Of a DNA stretch of 64,000 bases, positions 52,162-62,392 are shown one piece after another; position 1 is the stretch's first letter; every line of letters begins with the position of its first letter. Source of the DNA: Flavobacteriia bacterium. Its GTDB lineage: Bacteria > Bacteroidota > Bacteroidia > Flavobacteriales_D > Crocinitomicaceae. The stretch lies in the NCBI GenBank assembly GCA_016183815.1, contig JACPDW010000021.1:1-64000 (forward strand), given 5' to 3'. The notes under the pieces are model-generated. The model did not search any database, was not told the DNA's origin, and worked only from the letters and a program-made list of their open reading frames with translations. The translations under genes and the position numbers were made by a program.

Positions 52162-52635
52162 TCAACCATTTTCCAATATTTTTTTCATTATAAAAGAACT
52201 TTGAACTGTCCCGATATGCGGTATTTTTGTTAATTTTTCTTTGATAAAAATAGCATATTCCTCCATGTCTTTTACCTCTATTTTTAAAAGATAATCATAA
52301 CTTCCCGCGATGTGATAACAAGATAAAACTTCTTCTAATTGGGTGATTTTTTCTTCAAAAGTGCAAAGCATTTCATACGTATGAGAGGTTAATGATACAT
52401 TGCAAAAAGCAGCAATATTTTTTCCACATTTTTTTGCATCTATGAGTACAGTATAACCTTTAATGATTTTTAATTTTTCAAGTCTTTTTATCCTTTCAAA
52501 AATTGGAGTTGAACTTAGTTCTGTCAAATATGAAAGTTCTTTTATACTGTATTTAGCATTCTTTTTTAACAGGGAAATTATTTTTTTATCCATGTTGTCC
52601 ATTTCATAGGTAGAATTTTTTTCTCTTAAAGTCAT
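52162..52635 (-). CDS. Lrp/AsnC family regulator (module 2)
   Basis: 157 residues. The winged helix part MDKKIISLLKKNAKYSIKEL and TELSSTPIFERIKRLEKL is followed by the RAM domain (AFCNVSLTSHTYEM, SCYHIAGSYDYLLKI, IGTVQSSFIMKKI). It is divergent from the PLP enzyme at 52751 across 115 bases. That gap holds TTAGAATA three times, one inverted. Lrp regulators of this kind often control their neighbour in response to an amino acid. It resembles the Lrp at 11186 in size and arrangement. Confidence 0.9.
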   Translation of the reverse strand: MTLREKNSTYEMDNMDKKIISLLKKNAKYSIKELSYLTELSSTPIFERIKRLEKLKIIKGYTVLIDAKKCGKNIAAFCNVSLTSHTYEMLCTFEEKITQLEEVLSCYHIAGSYDYLLKIEVKDMEEYAIFIKEKLTKIPHIGTVQSSFIMKKILENG

Positions 52636-52648
52636 ACAAAATATTTTT

Positions 52649-52751
52649 ATTTAGAATAAAACAAATTAAAAATGCAAATATATAGAAAAATATACTTTTA
52701 TTATCATTTATATGTTGTATATATTCTAAATTAGCAATAAATATTAGAATA
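52649..52751. promoter_or_regulatory. Three TTAGAATA sites, candidate operator of Lrp 2
   Basis: ATTTAGAATA (52649-52658) and TATTCTAAAT (52722-52731) are a perfect 10-base inverted pair; TTAGAATA occurs again at 52744-52751, up to the start codon. They fill the divergent region between lrp and the PLP gene. No TACGAT motif is present here, so this Lrp seems to read a different site. Confidence 0.5.
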
Positions 52752-54007
52752 TGAATGATAGAAAAATGCACCCAGAAAGTTTGATGATGAGTCATGGATA
52801 TAAACCTTCTTTATCTGAAGGGGCAATCAAATGTCCAATTTTTCAAACTTCAACCTTTGTTTTCAATAAAGCAGAAGAAGGTAAAAGATTTTTTGAAGTA
52901 GCTTATGGTATAAAGGAGCAAGAAAAAGGTGAAGAATTAGGTTTAATTTATAGTAGGTTAAACAATCCTGATTTAGAAATTCTTGAAAATCGTTTGTGTT
53001 TATGGGACGAAGCTGAAGATTGTGCAGTGTTTGAAAGCGGAATGTCAGCTATTTCAACTGCTTTGATGGAATTTTTATCTCCTGGTGATATATTATTGTA
53101 TAGCCGTCCTGTTTATGGAGGTACAGATCATTTTATCAATCATTTTTTGAAAAAATTAAATATTCATTCAATTGGTTTTATTGCCGGTGAAACAAAAGAA
53201 CAAATTATTAAAAGAATTGAGTCCTCTAAGGTGAGTGGAAATTTAAAAATGATTCACATCGAAACTCCAGCCAACCCAACCAATGCATTGATAGACATAG
53301 AAATGTGTGCCGAAATTAAAAACTATTTTTCTAATGAAAATCGTCAAGTTATTTTGTCTGTTGACAATACTTACATGGGACCTTTATGGCAACATCCATT
53401 AAAACATGGAGCTGATTTGGTTTTGTATTCAGCAACAAAATATATTGGTGGTCATTCTGATATAATAGCTGGTGCTTGTTTGGGTTCAAAAGAGTTGATA
53501 ACAAGGGTAAAAGGATTAAGAACATTTTTAGGAAATATGGCTGGACCTTGGACTGGTTGGCTTTTGATGAGAAGTTTAGAAACTTTGAAAGTAAGAATGG
53601 AAGAACAAGCAAAAAATGCTTCATTGGTTGCTCAATACCTTTCAAAACATCCAAAAGTGGAAAAGGTGTATTTTCTTGGATTTATTCCTGAAAATGGTTC
53701 TGCAATTGAAAAAGAAATTTATAAAAAACAGTATCTATCGTCTGGTGCTATGATTTCTTTTGATATAAGAGGTGATGAAAAAGAAGCTTTTTCTTTTCTT
53801 AATACATTAAAATTAATAAAATTAGCTGTTTCTTTGGGAAGTACTGAAAGTTTGGCTGAACATCCTTTTACAATGACCCATGTAGATGTAGCCGATGAAT
53901 ACAAAGCGGCGTTAAATATTAGCGAAAAATTAATTCGATTGTCTGTTGGAGTTGAGCATCACGAAGATATAATTGCAGATATTAAACAGGCATTGGATAA
54001 CGTTTAA
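52751..54007 (+). CDS. Cystathionine gamma-synthase-family PLP enzyme
   Basis: 418 residues. PLP-lysine K230 in YSATKYIGGHSD; the phosphate-site stretch ESGMSAISTAL; the pyridine Asp in VDNTYMGPLW; the end IRLSVGVEHHEDI. Members of this family act as cystathionine gamma-synthases, lyases or methionine gamma-lyases; SLGSTESLAEHPFTMTH is the usual substrate-site end. A different subgroup from the PLP enzyme at 13219 (its start MNDRKMHPESLMMSHGYKPS is unlike the other's). It is divergent from an Lrp gene. A dispersed repeat follows the stop. Confidence 0.9.
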   Translation: MNDRKMHPESLMMSHGYKPSLSEGAIKCPIFQTSTFVFNKAEEGKRFFEVAYGIKEQEKGEELGLIYSRLNNPDLEILENRLCLWDEAEDCAVFESGMSAISTALMEFLSPGDILLYSRPVYGGTDHFINHFLKKLNIHSIGFIAGETKEQIIKRIESSKVSGNLKMIHIETPANPTNALIDIEMCAEIKNYFSNENRQVILSVDNTYMGPLWQHPLKHGADLVLYSATKYIGGHSDIIAGACLGSKELITRVKGLRTFLGNMAGPWTGWLLMRSLETLKVRMEEQAKNASLVAQYLSKHPKVEKVYFLGFIPENGSAIEKEIYKKQYLSSGAMISFDIRGDEKEAFSFLNTLKLIKLAVSLGSTESLAEHPFTMTHVDVADEYKAALNISEKLIRLSVGVEHHEDIIADIKQALDNV

Positions 54008-54035
54008 AAGAGTGTTCAAGCAAAATGCTTTAATA

Positions 54036-54054
54036 ATCGAACTCAGGTTATTAA
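54036..54054 (-). repeat. Dispersed repeat, copy 3 (inverted TAACCTGAGTTCGAT core)
   Basis: ATCGAACTCAGGTTA (54036-54050) is the exact reverse complement of the core at 4479 and 36794. It sits in the 62-base gap between the convergent PLP and GNAT genes, so the whole copy must be short here. Confidence 0.5.
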
Positions 54055-54069
54055 TCTGTAAATAACAAT

Positions 54070-54510
54070 CTAAAAAAATAGTCTTCCATTAATCCATTCT
54101 GAATCAAGAATTGCATTTTTCTTTTTATAAAATTCAATAGCTGGTTCATTCCATTCCAAAACTTGCCAATCCATTCGTTTTACACCTTCCTTTTTTGCGA
54201 TTTGTACAACTAAATCAAATAATTGACTTCCAATACCGTGTTTTCTGAATTCAGGGAGTATATAAATATCTTCAAGATAAAGACAATTACCCTTCCAAGT
54301 GGAATAAGAAAAATACCACAACGCAAAACCGATAATTTTTTCGTTTTCAATGGATACCAGAGCAAAACAGTTTTTTTTCTCAAATAAATCAATAGCTAAA
54401 TTTTCAGCTGTATTAACTACTTGTTCAGGTGCTTTTTCATATTTTGCCAATTCTTTAATTAGATGAAGAATTCCATATTCATCTCCTTTTTGAGCATTTC
54501 GAATTTCCAT
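54070..54510 (-). CDS. GNAT acetyltransferase, diamine/thialysine N-acetyltransferase type
   Basis: 146 residues. ELAKYEKAPEQV (near 21), ALWYFSYSTWKGNCLYLEDI and LPEFRKHGIGSQLFDLVVQ contain the acetyl-CoA loop (R-x-x-G-I-G). MDWQVLEWNEPAIEFYKKKN ends the GNAT fold. This matches the spermidine/spermine-thialysine acetyltransferase group; the true substrate is not shown. Its ATG overlaps the sprA stop (TAATG), so it is translationally coupled to sprA at the end of the maeB-ruvA-sprA block. Confidence 0.88.
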   Translation of the reverse strand: MEIRNAQKGDEYGILHLIKELAKYEKAPEQVVNTAENLAIDLFEKKNCFALVSIENEKIIGFALWYFSYSTWKGNCLYLEDIYILPEFRKHGIGSQLFDLVVQIAKKEGVKRMDWQVLEWNEPAIEFYKKKNAILDSEWINGRLFF

Positions 54511-57500
54511 TATAAGCCACCTAAATTGATTCGTAATCTAAATCCAGCACTGATATTTCCAGTAGGATAAGAGGTTTGTATTTTTGGAGTATTGATAACT
54601 TGGTCGTAATAGATTTGTAAAGTTACATTTTGATTTAATAAATAATCAGCAGAAGATTTAATAGATATAACTCTTTGACCAGCAGTTGCTTGATTTGTGT
54701 TTTCTTCGATTTTTCGAATGACCGTTAAATTGTTTCTTAATGAAAAGTCAAAACGGAAATTTAAATCATTTTCAGGATTTTTTCCATTAATTTTAAAAGG
54801 CATTCTTACTTTTCCAAATTTGTAACCTGTACCAAAAACCCACTCTGTACCTGTAACTTCGGTCACTTGATTGTTTGACAAAGCTAAACTAGCACTTCTA
54901 TCTTTTTTTAATTCAACCTTTGTAATTAATCCTTGTTTCTTAATATTCCATGTAGCATCAAAACCAATTAGTGGTGAAAAACGTTCAGAAATGGTCATGT
55001 TTTGAAATTGTCTTTCATTGATAAAATTATTGTTCACATCTAATGCCATAGGATTACCCTCTGAATCGAGTTGTGCCATTAAATTACTTTGTATTCCCGA
55101 AATATTAACATTAGAAGAATAAGAGTGTTTGATGACAAAATTTTTCACTCGTTTTTTCATTTTTTCAAACTTTGTCAAACCATTATAATTAACAGTCCAA
55201 TTTGGTAAAGGAGTGTTTTTAAGTGGATTTATTCTTTTTTCATTCACAGATTTTCCTGTATAAGCAGCAAGGAAGGAGCCAACTACCACCTCTTGTTGAG
55301 TGCTGTTGTAGCCACTATAAAAACCATTTTCTAATGCACTTGAATATGGATTTTTACTTCCTAGAATGCTTGATACTTCAGCTCTATTTTGTCTGAGTTG
55401 GTCAAATGTTTTAGTACGATATTCTTTATTGTTTTTAATGAACGCTGTTCCAATAGTAATGGTGGAATAGGTCAATGTTGCCGTTTCCATTTTGCTTTGA
55501 GATTCGTATTGACTGGTTTCTTCATTCCATCTATAAAATTCACCTGAATTATTTGAATAATTTCTGTTTAAATTCAATTCAACTGTGACGTCTTTCATCG
55601 GTTCTAGAGTTGCTCTTGCCGTGAAAGTTTTGGAATGAGTATGGGTATATTGTTTGTTTAATGCCTGATTTTTAACCAACCACCCTCTATTTGCAGATTC
55701 TTCAGCAATATTATATCCATTATCTCTTCCGGAAAGACTATATCGTTGTTGACCAAAAACAAAACCTGATAATGGTGCAGCAAAGCCATTAGAAAAGCCC
55801 AATAATCTTGTTTCTTGATTGTAACCTGGAAGTAAAGTCCCGTCATTTAAAGCATAAGTGCCTGATACATTACGGACTGACATTACTATTCTAGCTAAAA
55901 ACCCTGCAATTGGGTGTACTTTACCTTTCCTTTTTTTCTGAGCTATTTCATCTCGTTTCTTTTTGCGTTCTTCTCTTTTTTCTTTTCTTTTCTTTTTTCT
56001 TAATTCTTTTGCAGTCATTTCAGACTCTGGTTTTTCAATTTCTTTAGTTTTGGTATCTGTCGGTTTTTTTGTTTGCACACCAGCTCTAGGGGCTTTACCA
56101 TCGCTGAGTACTTTTTTGAAATATGGAATTTTGTTATATAAGTTTACAAAATTTAATTGAGTGGTAACATTAATAACTCTACTGTTTTGTATTGTATTTC
56201 CATATTGTGTTTGTCCTAAAGGTCCTCTTTGCCAATTGTAAGTACCAGAATATTTAGTATTAGTAGTTACCCAATTTAACGCAGGAATTTTGTCTAATGG
56301 CAAGTTGTAATTTAAAGCATAATCGTGTGTGTAATCTGTTGTTTTACCAAAAGTGGACATCTGAGAACGAATAGAATCTTTAAAAACTCTATAATTTTCT
56401 GGATTTTGTTTTCTATCTATTTGTCCATTTGGTTCGTCAAAAAGAGCTCGATTATTTGCGTTAAAAGTGAACTTTAAATTTTTTGTCAAATCGTATCCAA
56501 AGCCATATTTTCTATTCCAATAAAAAGATTTTACATAAACAGGTGCAAATTCATAATCAGGAGCTAAATTGTTTCTAATTTTTCTTTCATTGTAATTTCT
56601 TGTAAGATCGTTAGTAAAAGAAATATTTTTTGGTGCTAAATAGAAATTCATGTCTTTTATTATTGCCCACCAATTGGATTTTTGCATGAATTTAACTTTC
56701 TTGAACGGTTCAACTGGTTTTGAAGTAAAAGTATAATTATAATTTAATCCACCTGTCCAAATTTTTGTTCTATCATAATCGGTATTAAAGTCTCTTTTAA
56801 TTTGTTCGCTATAACCATAACTAAAAGCTAGATTAGAGATGTCATAAATATGTGGTTTAGCTCCGTCTTTCCTTTCCTTTCTAACATTTGTAAAATTATA
56901 AGAACGCCTTTCATTAAAATCTTGACCTAATTTTTTTCTTCTTTTCCTTTCACCAGCATCTTCATATTCTTTTAATTTAATATCTGGATTGAAAGGATCG
57001 TATTCAGGGTTAATAATTCCAACTGAATAGCCGTAGAAAAAGGGTAAAGATAATTTTAATTTAGAGCCAAAAAACTGACCTAACTGCATTGTGGTATTAA
57101 AATCAAAATTAATTTGTTCGTTTCTCTGTCTTTCTTGAACTCTACTTTCAATTGAACCCCAGTTTATTCCTTTATATGAAGTGGACATTCCGATATTTGC
57201 AAAATCAGCTGCTTGAACTTGTAATTGAGCTATAGCTGCAGAACCTCCTTTATTTTGGAAATCGGTGAGATGTAATTCATTTACCCAGACAATTGCACAT
57301 TTGGATAAACCATCATCATTCCATGGTGTTTTAGTGTTTTTTCTTGGATTCCTAATACCAATCATTATTGAACGAATACCTTGTAAATTCGGGCTTCCTT
57401 TAATTTTAATTAAACGTTTGGAATTTTGTGGGTCTTGGGAGATGTATTCAACCATGTTTGATGGTGAGGGCTCAGTAGAGCCACCATTTCTCTTCTGTTT

Positions 57501-60500
57501 CAAAGCTGTAAGGTCGTCAAAGTTTATTTCAACCATGTTGCTTTCAGGCCATACATCAGTATCTAAATTATTACCCCAAGGGGTTAAATATAAAGGCAAT
57601 TCATATTCGTAGTAATTTTCAGTAAAATCTGTTCCTAAACGGATAAATACAGTTAAATCTTCATTGTTTAATGGTTGAGATTTAGACACTTGTTCCGCAT
57701 GAATAAACATTTTCATTTTTTTATATGTTCTAACGTCAAATTGAACATTTTTTATTGCTGCACGTGCTCCTCCATCTTTTAAATCACATACTTCCAAACT
57801 CATAGATTGTTCGTTCATTTGTCTTTGTTGAACTTGTGATGGATCCACTTCTCTTTGAATTCCTGGTGGAATAACATACTTAATTGGTTGACGTTCAGAG
57901 TTTTCTTCAACATTTACAGCGCCAATATTAAATAAAGTTGAATTGGGGTCACTCTGAATAGATTCTCCAGGTGCTGTTAAATCTTCTTTAAATCTTCGCC
58001 ATTCACCTCTAATAAATTCCAAACGTGCAAATCTTAAAACGACTTCTTCATTAAAATTATGCATAAAAATTCTCATGAAACGTATAGAACGAAAATCTGA
58101 AATGCCATTTACAACTTTTTGAGGTTCAGCTAATGGAACTTTAAATTGTAGCCATCTTTCAGTTTTAGTTCCATTTTGAAATGTTTGTACATTGGTGATA
58201 TAGTTTTTTCCTACTTCTAAATCCCCTGGTTTAAGTCCTACTTTGTATTGAAAATAACTCTCCGATTCAGAAAGATTGTTGTCTTGATTGATGTCTTCAT
58301 TGTCGGGCATATTTGTAGCTTGTGTTGGATATTTATCTGCATTGGCAGTATCAGACATTTCAGTTGTATAAGAGTTTCCTTGTGTTCCATTATATCTTTT
58401 ATATCTTGTTAGGATATCTGCTTTTTGACCATCGTAATCATCGTCTCGATAAAAGGTGTAATCATCAGAGGAAGGATCGTTAGTTAATGTAGTTTTAGCC
58501 GACGAGTTTAAAATAGTACTATTTTGAACCCAAGTTACGTACTTACTAAATGCAATTCTTTCTTGCTCGTTATTCCAACCATCTAGACCTATATCTTGCA
58601 AAACTCTTGAAGATGCTTCGTTATCAAAAGCATTTACAACAACTTGTTGAGTTGAAATTCTAGCCCATGAAGTAGTATCTAAAAAACTTTGATCACTTGA
58701 ACTAGCTAAAGGTAAGCCATTTTCAAAACTTTTTCTTGAATCTGCTAAGACGTCTTCACTAATGTTTCCTAGGTTAAAATACAAGTCTCCACCCGAATGT
58801 GTAGTATTTGGATTGACATTTTCTGCGTCTTCATTAAATGGGTCTAACATCCAAAATTGAATAAATTCAATATTACTTTGTTCAAAATCATTTGTTGACA
58901 AAGATCGAGTTATACCAGCCCATCTAGTTTCTGGATTTGTAAAAAATCCATTTTCATCGACATTTGTAGTGTCGAAATTATACATTCCCCTTTCTTTTGG
59001 GTAATAGGCTAATTCAAAAGTGTTGACATTAGTAAATTGACCAATTTGTTGTTGTAAATTAGGGAAAATTTCATTCATTTGCACCAATCTCATCCTTGAG
59101 TCAGATAAAATTGCAGGGTCTTCTTTAATATGTTGAGGTGTTAAGTTGTTGTTTTGATAAAATAATAAATCAATCAAATACCATGATATTTTTGATCTTC
59201 TGTACCCATTACTCAAAGTTTTGAAGTTCCCTTCAGGGAATAAATCAGGTTGACCTTGTGGAACTGATGCTAATTTCCATGATGTAGTTGTTTTAAGGTC
59301 GATACTGCTTTGACTACCTTCAAAATCATCAACATATGAAATTCCATCTTTAGAAATTGCTTTGGGAACTCCAGGAATTAAATGTGCTACCTCTCCCTTA
59401 AAGGAAATAGTTGATTTTGCTCTAGTGGAGATTAATGGGATATAATCAACCAATTTTGTTAAAAAGGGTACTTCTTTATTGATAGAAAAGTCTAAGCCCA
59501 AAACATTATTTTTAAATGGCTCGCTTCCAATATCAACTTTCTGTGTGATAGGCCTTTCCATCATTCTCATCCAGGTGGCACCTACATTAAAGTTTTCGGA
59601 AAATCTGTAATTTAAGTGGGTGCCCAACAAAGATTTAGCTTGAAAACCAAAAACAGAATTACTTTCAATTGAAATTTTAATTGGTGTATTGGATTCAAGT
59701 AAGGCAGAATTTAAAATTTTTACTCTACCTAAATTGTAATCGACAGTAAAATCTGTCCCTTCAGTTAAACGAATTCCTCCTGCTGTAACAACCACAGCTC
59801 CTTGTGGTACATTTAGTGCATTTAAAGGTATATCTGAACTCACAGACGATTGATATTGTCCGCGGAATAAAAATCGATTTTTAGAGGGAATCTGTTGTGC
59901 AGCCGTTTTAGTGGAATCATAAAGTTCTGTAAAAGCAATTTTTTTAATCAAAGCTTCGGGTGTTCCTATTGCCTGTAATTTATTTGCTAATGTTTGACCA
60001 AATGGTTCAGCTGTGGTAAAATATATTCGTCCATTTTTAGGATTAATAGTTCCTCCATTATCGGCTTTATTTCCAGCAAAATTCATTGGAGCAAAATCAA
60101 ATAAACCATCAGAAAAGGGTTGGTTGTTCATATTGATTTTATCCATCTCAAGTAAGGTCACTATTTGTTGGTCATCAAGTCCTTCATAAGGTAAAAAATT
60201 TATAGGTAAACTTGTTTCTGGGTTATTATACAATAAATCCATTCGAAAACCTTGTTTATCCAACTGATAGGCACCAATTGAATAGACGTTTTTCATCATT
60301 AATGACCACAATTTTAATTTTGGGTTAGTTATTGTTGGTTTTAATAATTTCAACATTAATGCTTCTTGATTGGCTACACCATCGGTGGAGAATTCACCAA
60401 TCTGATAGGTTTTACCTCTGTAGGTATATTGAAAAGCAACAGCAAGCACCTCATCGTTATTAAGGGATTGATTTAATGAGATAAAGCCCAATAAACTGTT

Positions 60501-61814
60501 GTAAGAAAATTCTTGTTCGGTCAATCTTCTAGCATTTTCAACTTTTTCATAATGAATTGCTTGTTGAAATGGACCTGGAGTTTGTGTTTGTATCGAAAGA
60601 GTTGGTACTGAGGTGGCAAAATTTCTAATCGCTGGTTGATTGATTAAATAAGAATATAAATTATTGTGACTATTATCTGGTAATAATAAAGAAGTATTTG
60701 AAAAAACACCTCCTTGAATTTTATCTTGTTTCGATTCACCTAAATCAGTAAATGCCAAAATGTTTCTTGTATTATCAGTTGCACTGGCTCTATTTGTAAC
60801 CCATACTTCTATTTTTGTAATATTAACTTCAGAATTGACAATGGGTAATTCTGACATTGCTTTGTCATACTGTTCCTCAAAATAGTGACTTAAATAATAA
60901 TGCCTATTGGCTTCATAGTTGTCGGCTGTTATTTCAAAGTTTTGCACTTGTGCTTTTCCAGAAATATTAATTTCCTGTTTTTTTCCTTTGTTTGAAGCAG
61001 CAATAGCATCAACGGTTAAACGACCAAAACGCATCTGAGTTTTCACCCCAAACAATGTTTGTGAACCTTCTATTAATGAGGTGTTTAAAGGCATAGATAC
61101 GTTTCCTAATTCTAATTTTTGTAAAATTTGATCTTCGTCGCCTGAATAGGCCAAATTCACTACATTTTCAAAATCAAATCCAGCTTGTGTACTATAAGTA
61201 GCGGTTGTTTTAATTCTTGTACCTATTTGTCCAGTTAAACTTAATTGCATTTGAGGCTGAAAATCCAATCTTGTAATTCTTCGTTGTTTAACGGGTAACA
61301 TTGGATTGTCATAACGAGACGAATTTACACCTAAAGAAATTTCAACAGATCCTTGTGGTTTAATAGAAATTTCATCTGAACCAAAAATATTTCTAAATGC
61401 TTTACCAGGAATTTTTAAAGGAGGAACAATTGCTTGATTTTCTTTAGTTTGTTCATCAATTTTCTCTTTCCAATTGTTTTGTAATGACTTTTTCCTTTCA
61501 TAATCTAAATACTCTTCGAAAGTCATCATTGAAGGATTTCTATAATTTAAATCATTGTTTTTACCATAAGTCTCCTTAAAAATATATTTCCCACTTATTG
61601 GGTCATAAACAATGCTTTGTTTAACAGAAGTGGGATCTCCCAAATCAAATCTTTGCTTTTTTGTACCTGTTGGGTCGTAATTATTCTGAATAGAAAAAGG
61701 AAGGTCTTCAGTGTTTTCGACTTGAGAAATTACTTTTTTTGGTAAAATAAAAAGAATGCTAAGCAGTAAACTTAACTTCAATAAATAAATATATGTAAGC
61801 GATTTTTTAATCAC
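54510..61814 (-). CDS. sprA: T9SS outer-membrane translocon SprA (Sov)
   Basis: 2434 residues, close to the usual size of about 2400 for SprA. SprA is the 36-strand outer-membrane barrel that exports T9SS cargo, needed for gliding in flavobacteria. The GTG start at 61814 overlaps the ruvA stop (TAGTG) and is followed by a hydrophobic signal (LLKLSLLLSILFILP). The C-terminus ends in barrel-like YDQVINTPKIQTSYPTGNIS and GFRLRINLGGL. A charged stretch near residue 1920 (KELRKKKRKEKREERKKKRD) occurs late in the protein. The order maeB-ruvA-sprA and the coupled GNAT fit Bacteroidota operons. This is the export route for the many cargos in this window. Confidence 0.95.
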   Translation of the reverse strand: MIKKSLTYIYLLKLSLLLSILFILPKKVISQVENTEDLPFSIQNNYDPTGTKKQRFDLGDPTSVKQSIVYDPISGKYIFKETYGKNNDLNYRNPSMMTFEEYLDYERKKSLQNNWKEKIDEQTKENQAIVPPLKIPGKAFRNIFGSDEISIKPQGSVEISLGVNSSRYDNPMLPVKQRRITRLDFQPQMQLSLTGQIGTRIKTTATYSTQAGFDFENVVNLAYSGDEDQILQKLELGNVSMPLNTSLIEGSQTLFGVKTQMRFGRLTVDAIAASNKGKKQEINISGKAQVQNFEITADNYEANRHYYLSHYFEEQYDKAMSELPIVNSEVNITKIEVWVTNRASATDNTRNILAFTDLGESKQDKIQGGVFSNTSLLLPDNSHNNLYSYLINQPAIRNFATSVPTLSIQTQTPGPFQQAIHYEKVENARRLTEQEFSYNSLLGFISLNQSLNNDEVLAVAFQYTYRGKTYQIGEFSTDGVANQEALMLKLLKPTITNPKLKLWSLMMKNVYSIGAYQLDKQGFRMDLLYNNPETSLPINFLPYEGLDDQQIVTLLEMDKINMNNQPFSDGLFDFAPMNFAGNKADNGGTINPKNGRIYFTTAEPFGQTLANKLQAIGTPEALIKKIAFTELYDSTKTAAQQIPSKNRFLFRGQYQSSVSSDIPLNALNVPQGAVVVTAGGIRLTEGTDFTVDYNLGRVKILNSALLESNTPIKISIESNSVFGFQAKSLLGTHLNYRFSENFNVGATWMRMMERPITQKVDIGSEPFKNNVLGLDFSINKEVPFLTKLVDYIPLISTRAKSTISFKGEVAHLIPGVPKAISKDGISYVDDFEGSQSSIDLKTTTSWKLASVPQGQPDLFPEGNFKTLSNGYRRSKISWYLIDLLFYQNNNLTPQHIKEDPAILSDSRMRLVQMNEIFPNLQQQIGQFTNVNTFELAYYPKERGMYNFDTTNVDENGFFTNPETRWAGITRSLSTNDFEQSNIEFIQFWMLDPFNEDAENVNPNTTHSGGDLYFNLGNISEDVLADSRKSFENGLPLASSSDQSFLDTTSWARISTQQVVVNAFDNEASSRVLQDIGLDGWNNEQERIAFSKYVTWVQNSTILNSSAKTTLTNDPSSDDYTFYRDDDYDGQKADILTRYKRYNGTQGNSYTTEMSDTANADKYPTQATNMPDNEDINQDNNLSESESYFQYKVGLKPGDLEVGKNYITNVQTFQNGTKTERWLQFKVPLAEPQKVVNGISDFRSIRFMRIFMHNFNEEVVLRFARLEFIRGEWRRFKEDLTAPGESIQSDPNSTLFNIGAVNVEENSERQPIKYVIPPGIQREVDPSQVQQRQMNEQSMSLEVCDLKDGGARAAIKNVQFDVRTYKKMKMFIHAEQVSKSQPLNNEDLTVFIRLGTDFTENYYEYELPLYLTPWGNNLDTDVWPESNMVEINFDDLTALKQKRNGGSTEPSPSNMVEYISQDPQNSKRLIKIKGSPNLQGIRSIMIGIRNPRKNTKTPWNDDGLSKCAIVWVNELHLTDFQNKGGSAAIAQLQVQAADFANIGMSTSYKGINWGSIESRVQERQRNEQINFDFNTTMQLGQFFGSKLKLSLPFFYGYSVGIINPEYDPFNPDIKLKEYEDAGERKRRKKLGQDFNERRSYNFTNVRKERKDGAKPHIYDISNLAFSYGYSEQIKRDFNTDYDRTKIWTGGLNYNYTFTSKPVEPFKKVKFMQKSNWWAIIKDMNFYLAPKNISFTNDLTRNYNERKIRNNLAPDYEFAPVYVKSFYWNRKYGFGYDLTKNLKFTFNANNRALFDEPNGQIDRKQNPENYRVFKDSIRSQMSTFGKTTDYTHDYALNYNLPLDKIPALNWVTTNTKYSGTYNWQRGPLGQTQYGNTIQNSRVINVTTQLNFVNLYNKIPYFKKVLSDGKAPRAGVQTKKPTDTKTKEIEKPESEMTAKELRKKKRKEKREERKKKRDEIAQKKRKGKVHPIAGFLARIVMSVRNVSGTYALNDGTLLPGYNQETRLLGFSNGFAAPLSGFVFGQQRYSLSGRDNGYNIAEESANRGWLVKNQALNKQYTHTHSKTFTARATLEPMKDVTVELNLNRNYSNNSGEFYRWNEETSQYESQSKMETATLTYSTITIGTAFIKNNKEYRTKTFDQLRQNRAEVSSILGSKNPYSSALENGFYSGYNSTQQEVVVGSFLAAYTGKSVNEKRINPLKNTPLPNWTVNYNGLTKFEKMKKRVKNFVIKHSYSSNVNISGIQSNLMAQLDSEGNPMALDVNNNFINERQFQNMTISERFSPLIGFDATWNIKKQGLITKVELKKDRSASLALSNNQVTEVTGTEWVFGTGYKFGKVRMPFKINGKNPENDLNFRFDFSLRNNLTVIRKIEENTNQATAGQRVISIKSSADYLLNQNVTLQIYYDQVINTPKIQTSYPTGNISAGFRLRINLGGL

Positions 61815-62389
61815 TATAGTACTTTCAATGCTTTTTTAATTAATTCTTCAACACTTTCTTTTCCAGTATCAATTTTGTCAAATGCTCTTTCAATTGCTTT
61901 TTTATCAAAACCAAGCGAAGACAATGCATTTAACGCATCAAATCGGTTTGTATTGTGTTTGTTTAAAATATTTTCTGTTTGCATGTCAACTTTAACTATT
62001 TTATCTTTCAAATCGACAATTACTCGTTGGGCTGTTTTTAATCCAATACCTTTGACACTTTGTATCGTTCGTAAGTCTTCTGTCGAAATAGCTTTCACTA
62101 CTTCTGAAGGTGACAAAGAGGACAACATAATCATTGCAGTGTTAGGACCAATTCCGGATACAGAGATTAATTGATTAAAAATTTCTCTTTCTTCTTTTTT
62201 GGCAAAACCATATAATAAATGTGCATCTTCACGAACTATCATTTGTATATAAATCACTTCACTTTCATTTTCTTTGATTTGAGAATAAGTATTCAATGAA
62301 ATTTTAACGTCATAACCAACGCCATTGCAGTCAATGACTAAGTTAGTTGCATTTTTCTCTATTATTTGACCTCTTAATTGTGCTATCAT
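61814..62389 (-). CDS. ruvA: Holliday junction DNA helicase subunit RuvA
   Basis: 191 residues, normal for RuvA. The N-terminal OB-fold MIAQLRGQIIEKNATNLVID leads, then VREDAHLLYGFAKKEEREIF and the helix-hairpin-helix pair VSGIGPNTAMIMLSS and VKGIGLKTAQRVIVDLKDK. The C-terminal domain III (RFDALNALSSLGFDKKAIER) contacts RuvB. RuvA binds four-way junctions for RuvB branch migration. It lies 3 bases after the maeB stop and overlaps sprA. Confidence 0.97.
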   Translation of the reverse strand: MIAQLRGQIIEKNATNLVIDCNGVGYDVKISLNTYSQIKENESEVIYIQMIVREDAHLLYGFAKKEEREIFNQLISVSGIGPNTAMIMLSSLSPSEVVKAISTEDLRTIQSVKGIGLKTAQRVIVDLKDKIVKVDMQTENILNKHNTNRFDALNALSSLGFDKKAIERAFDKIDTGKESVEELIKKALKVL

Positions 62390-62392
62390 TTT

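Noticed and set aside
57265-57612. 115-residue plus-strand open frame
   Set aside because: It is antisense to sprA, with no start context or recognised motif.
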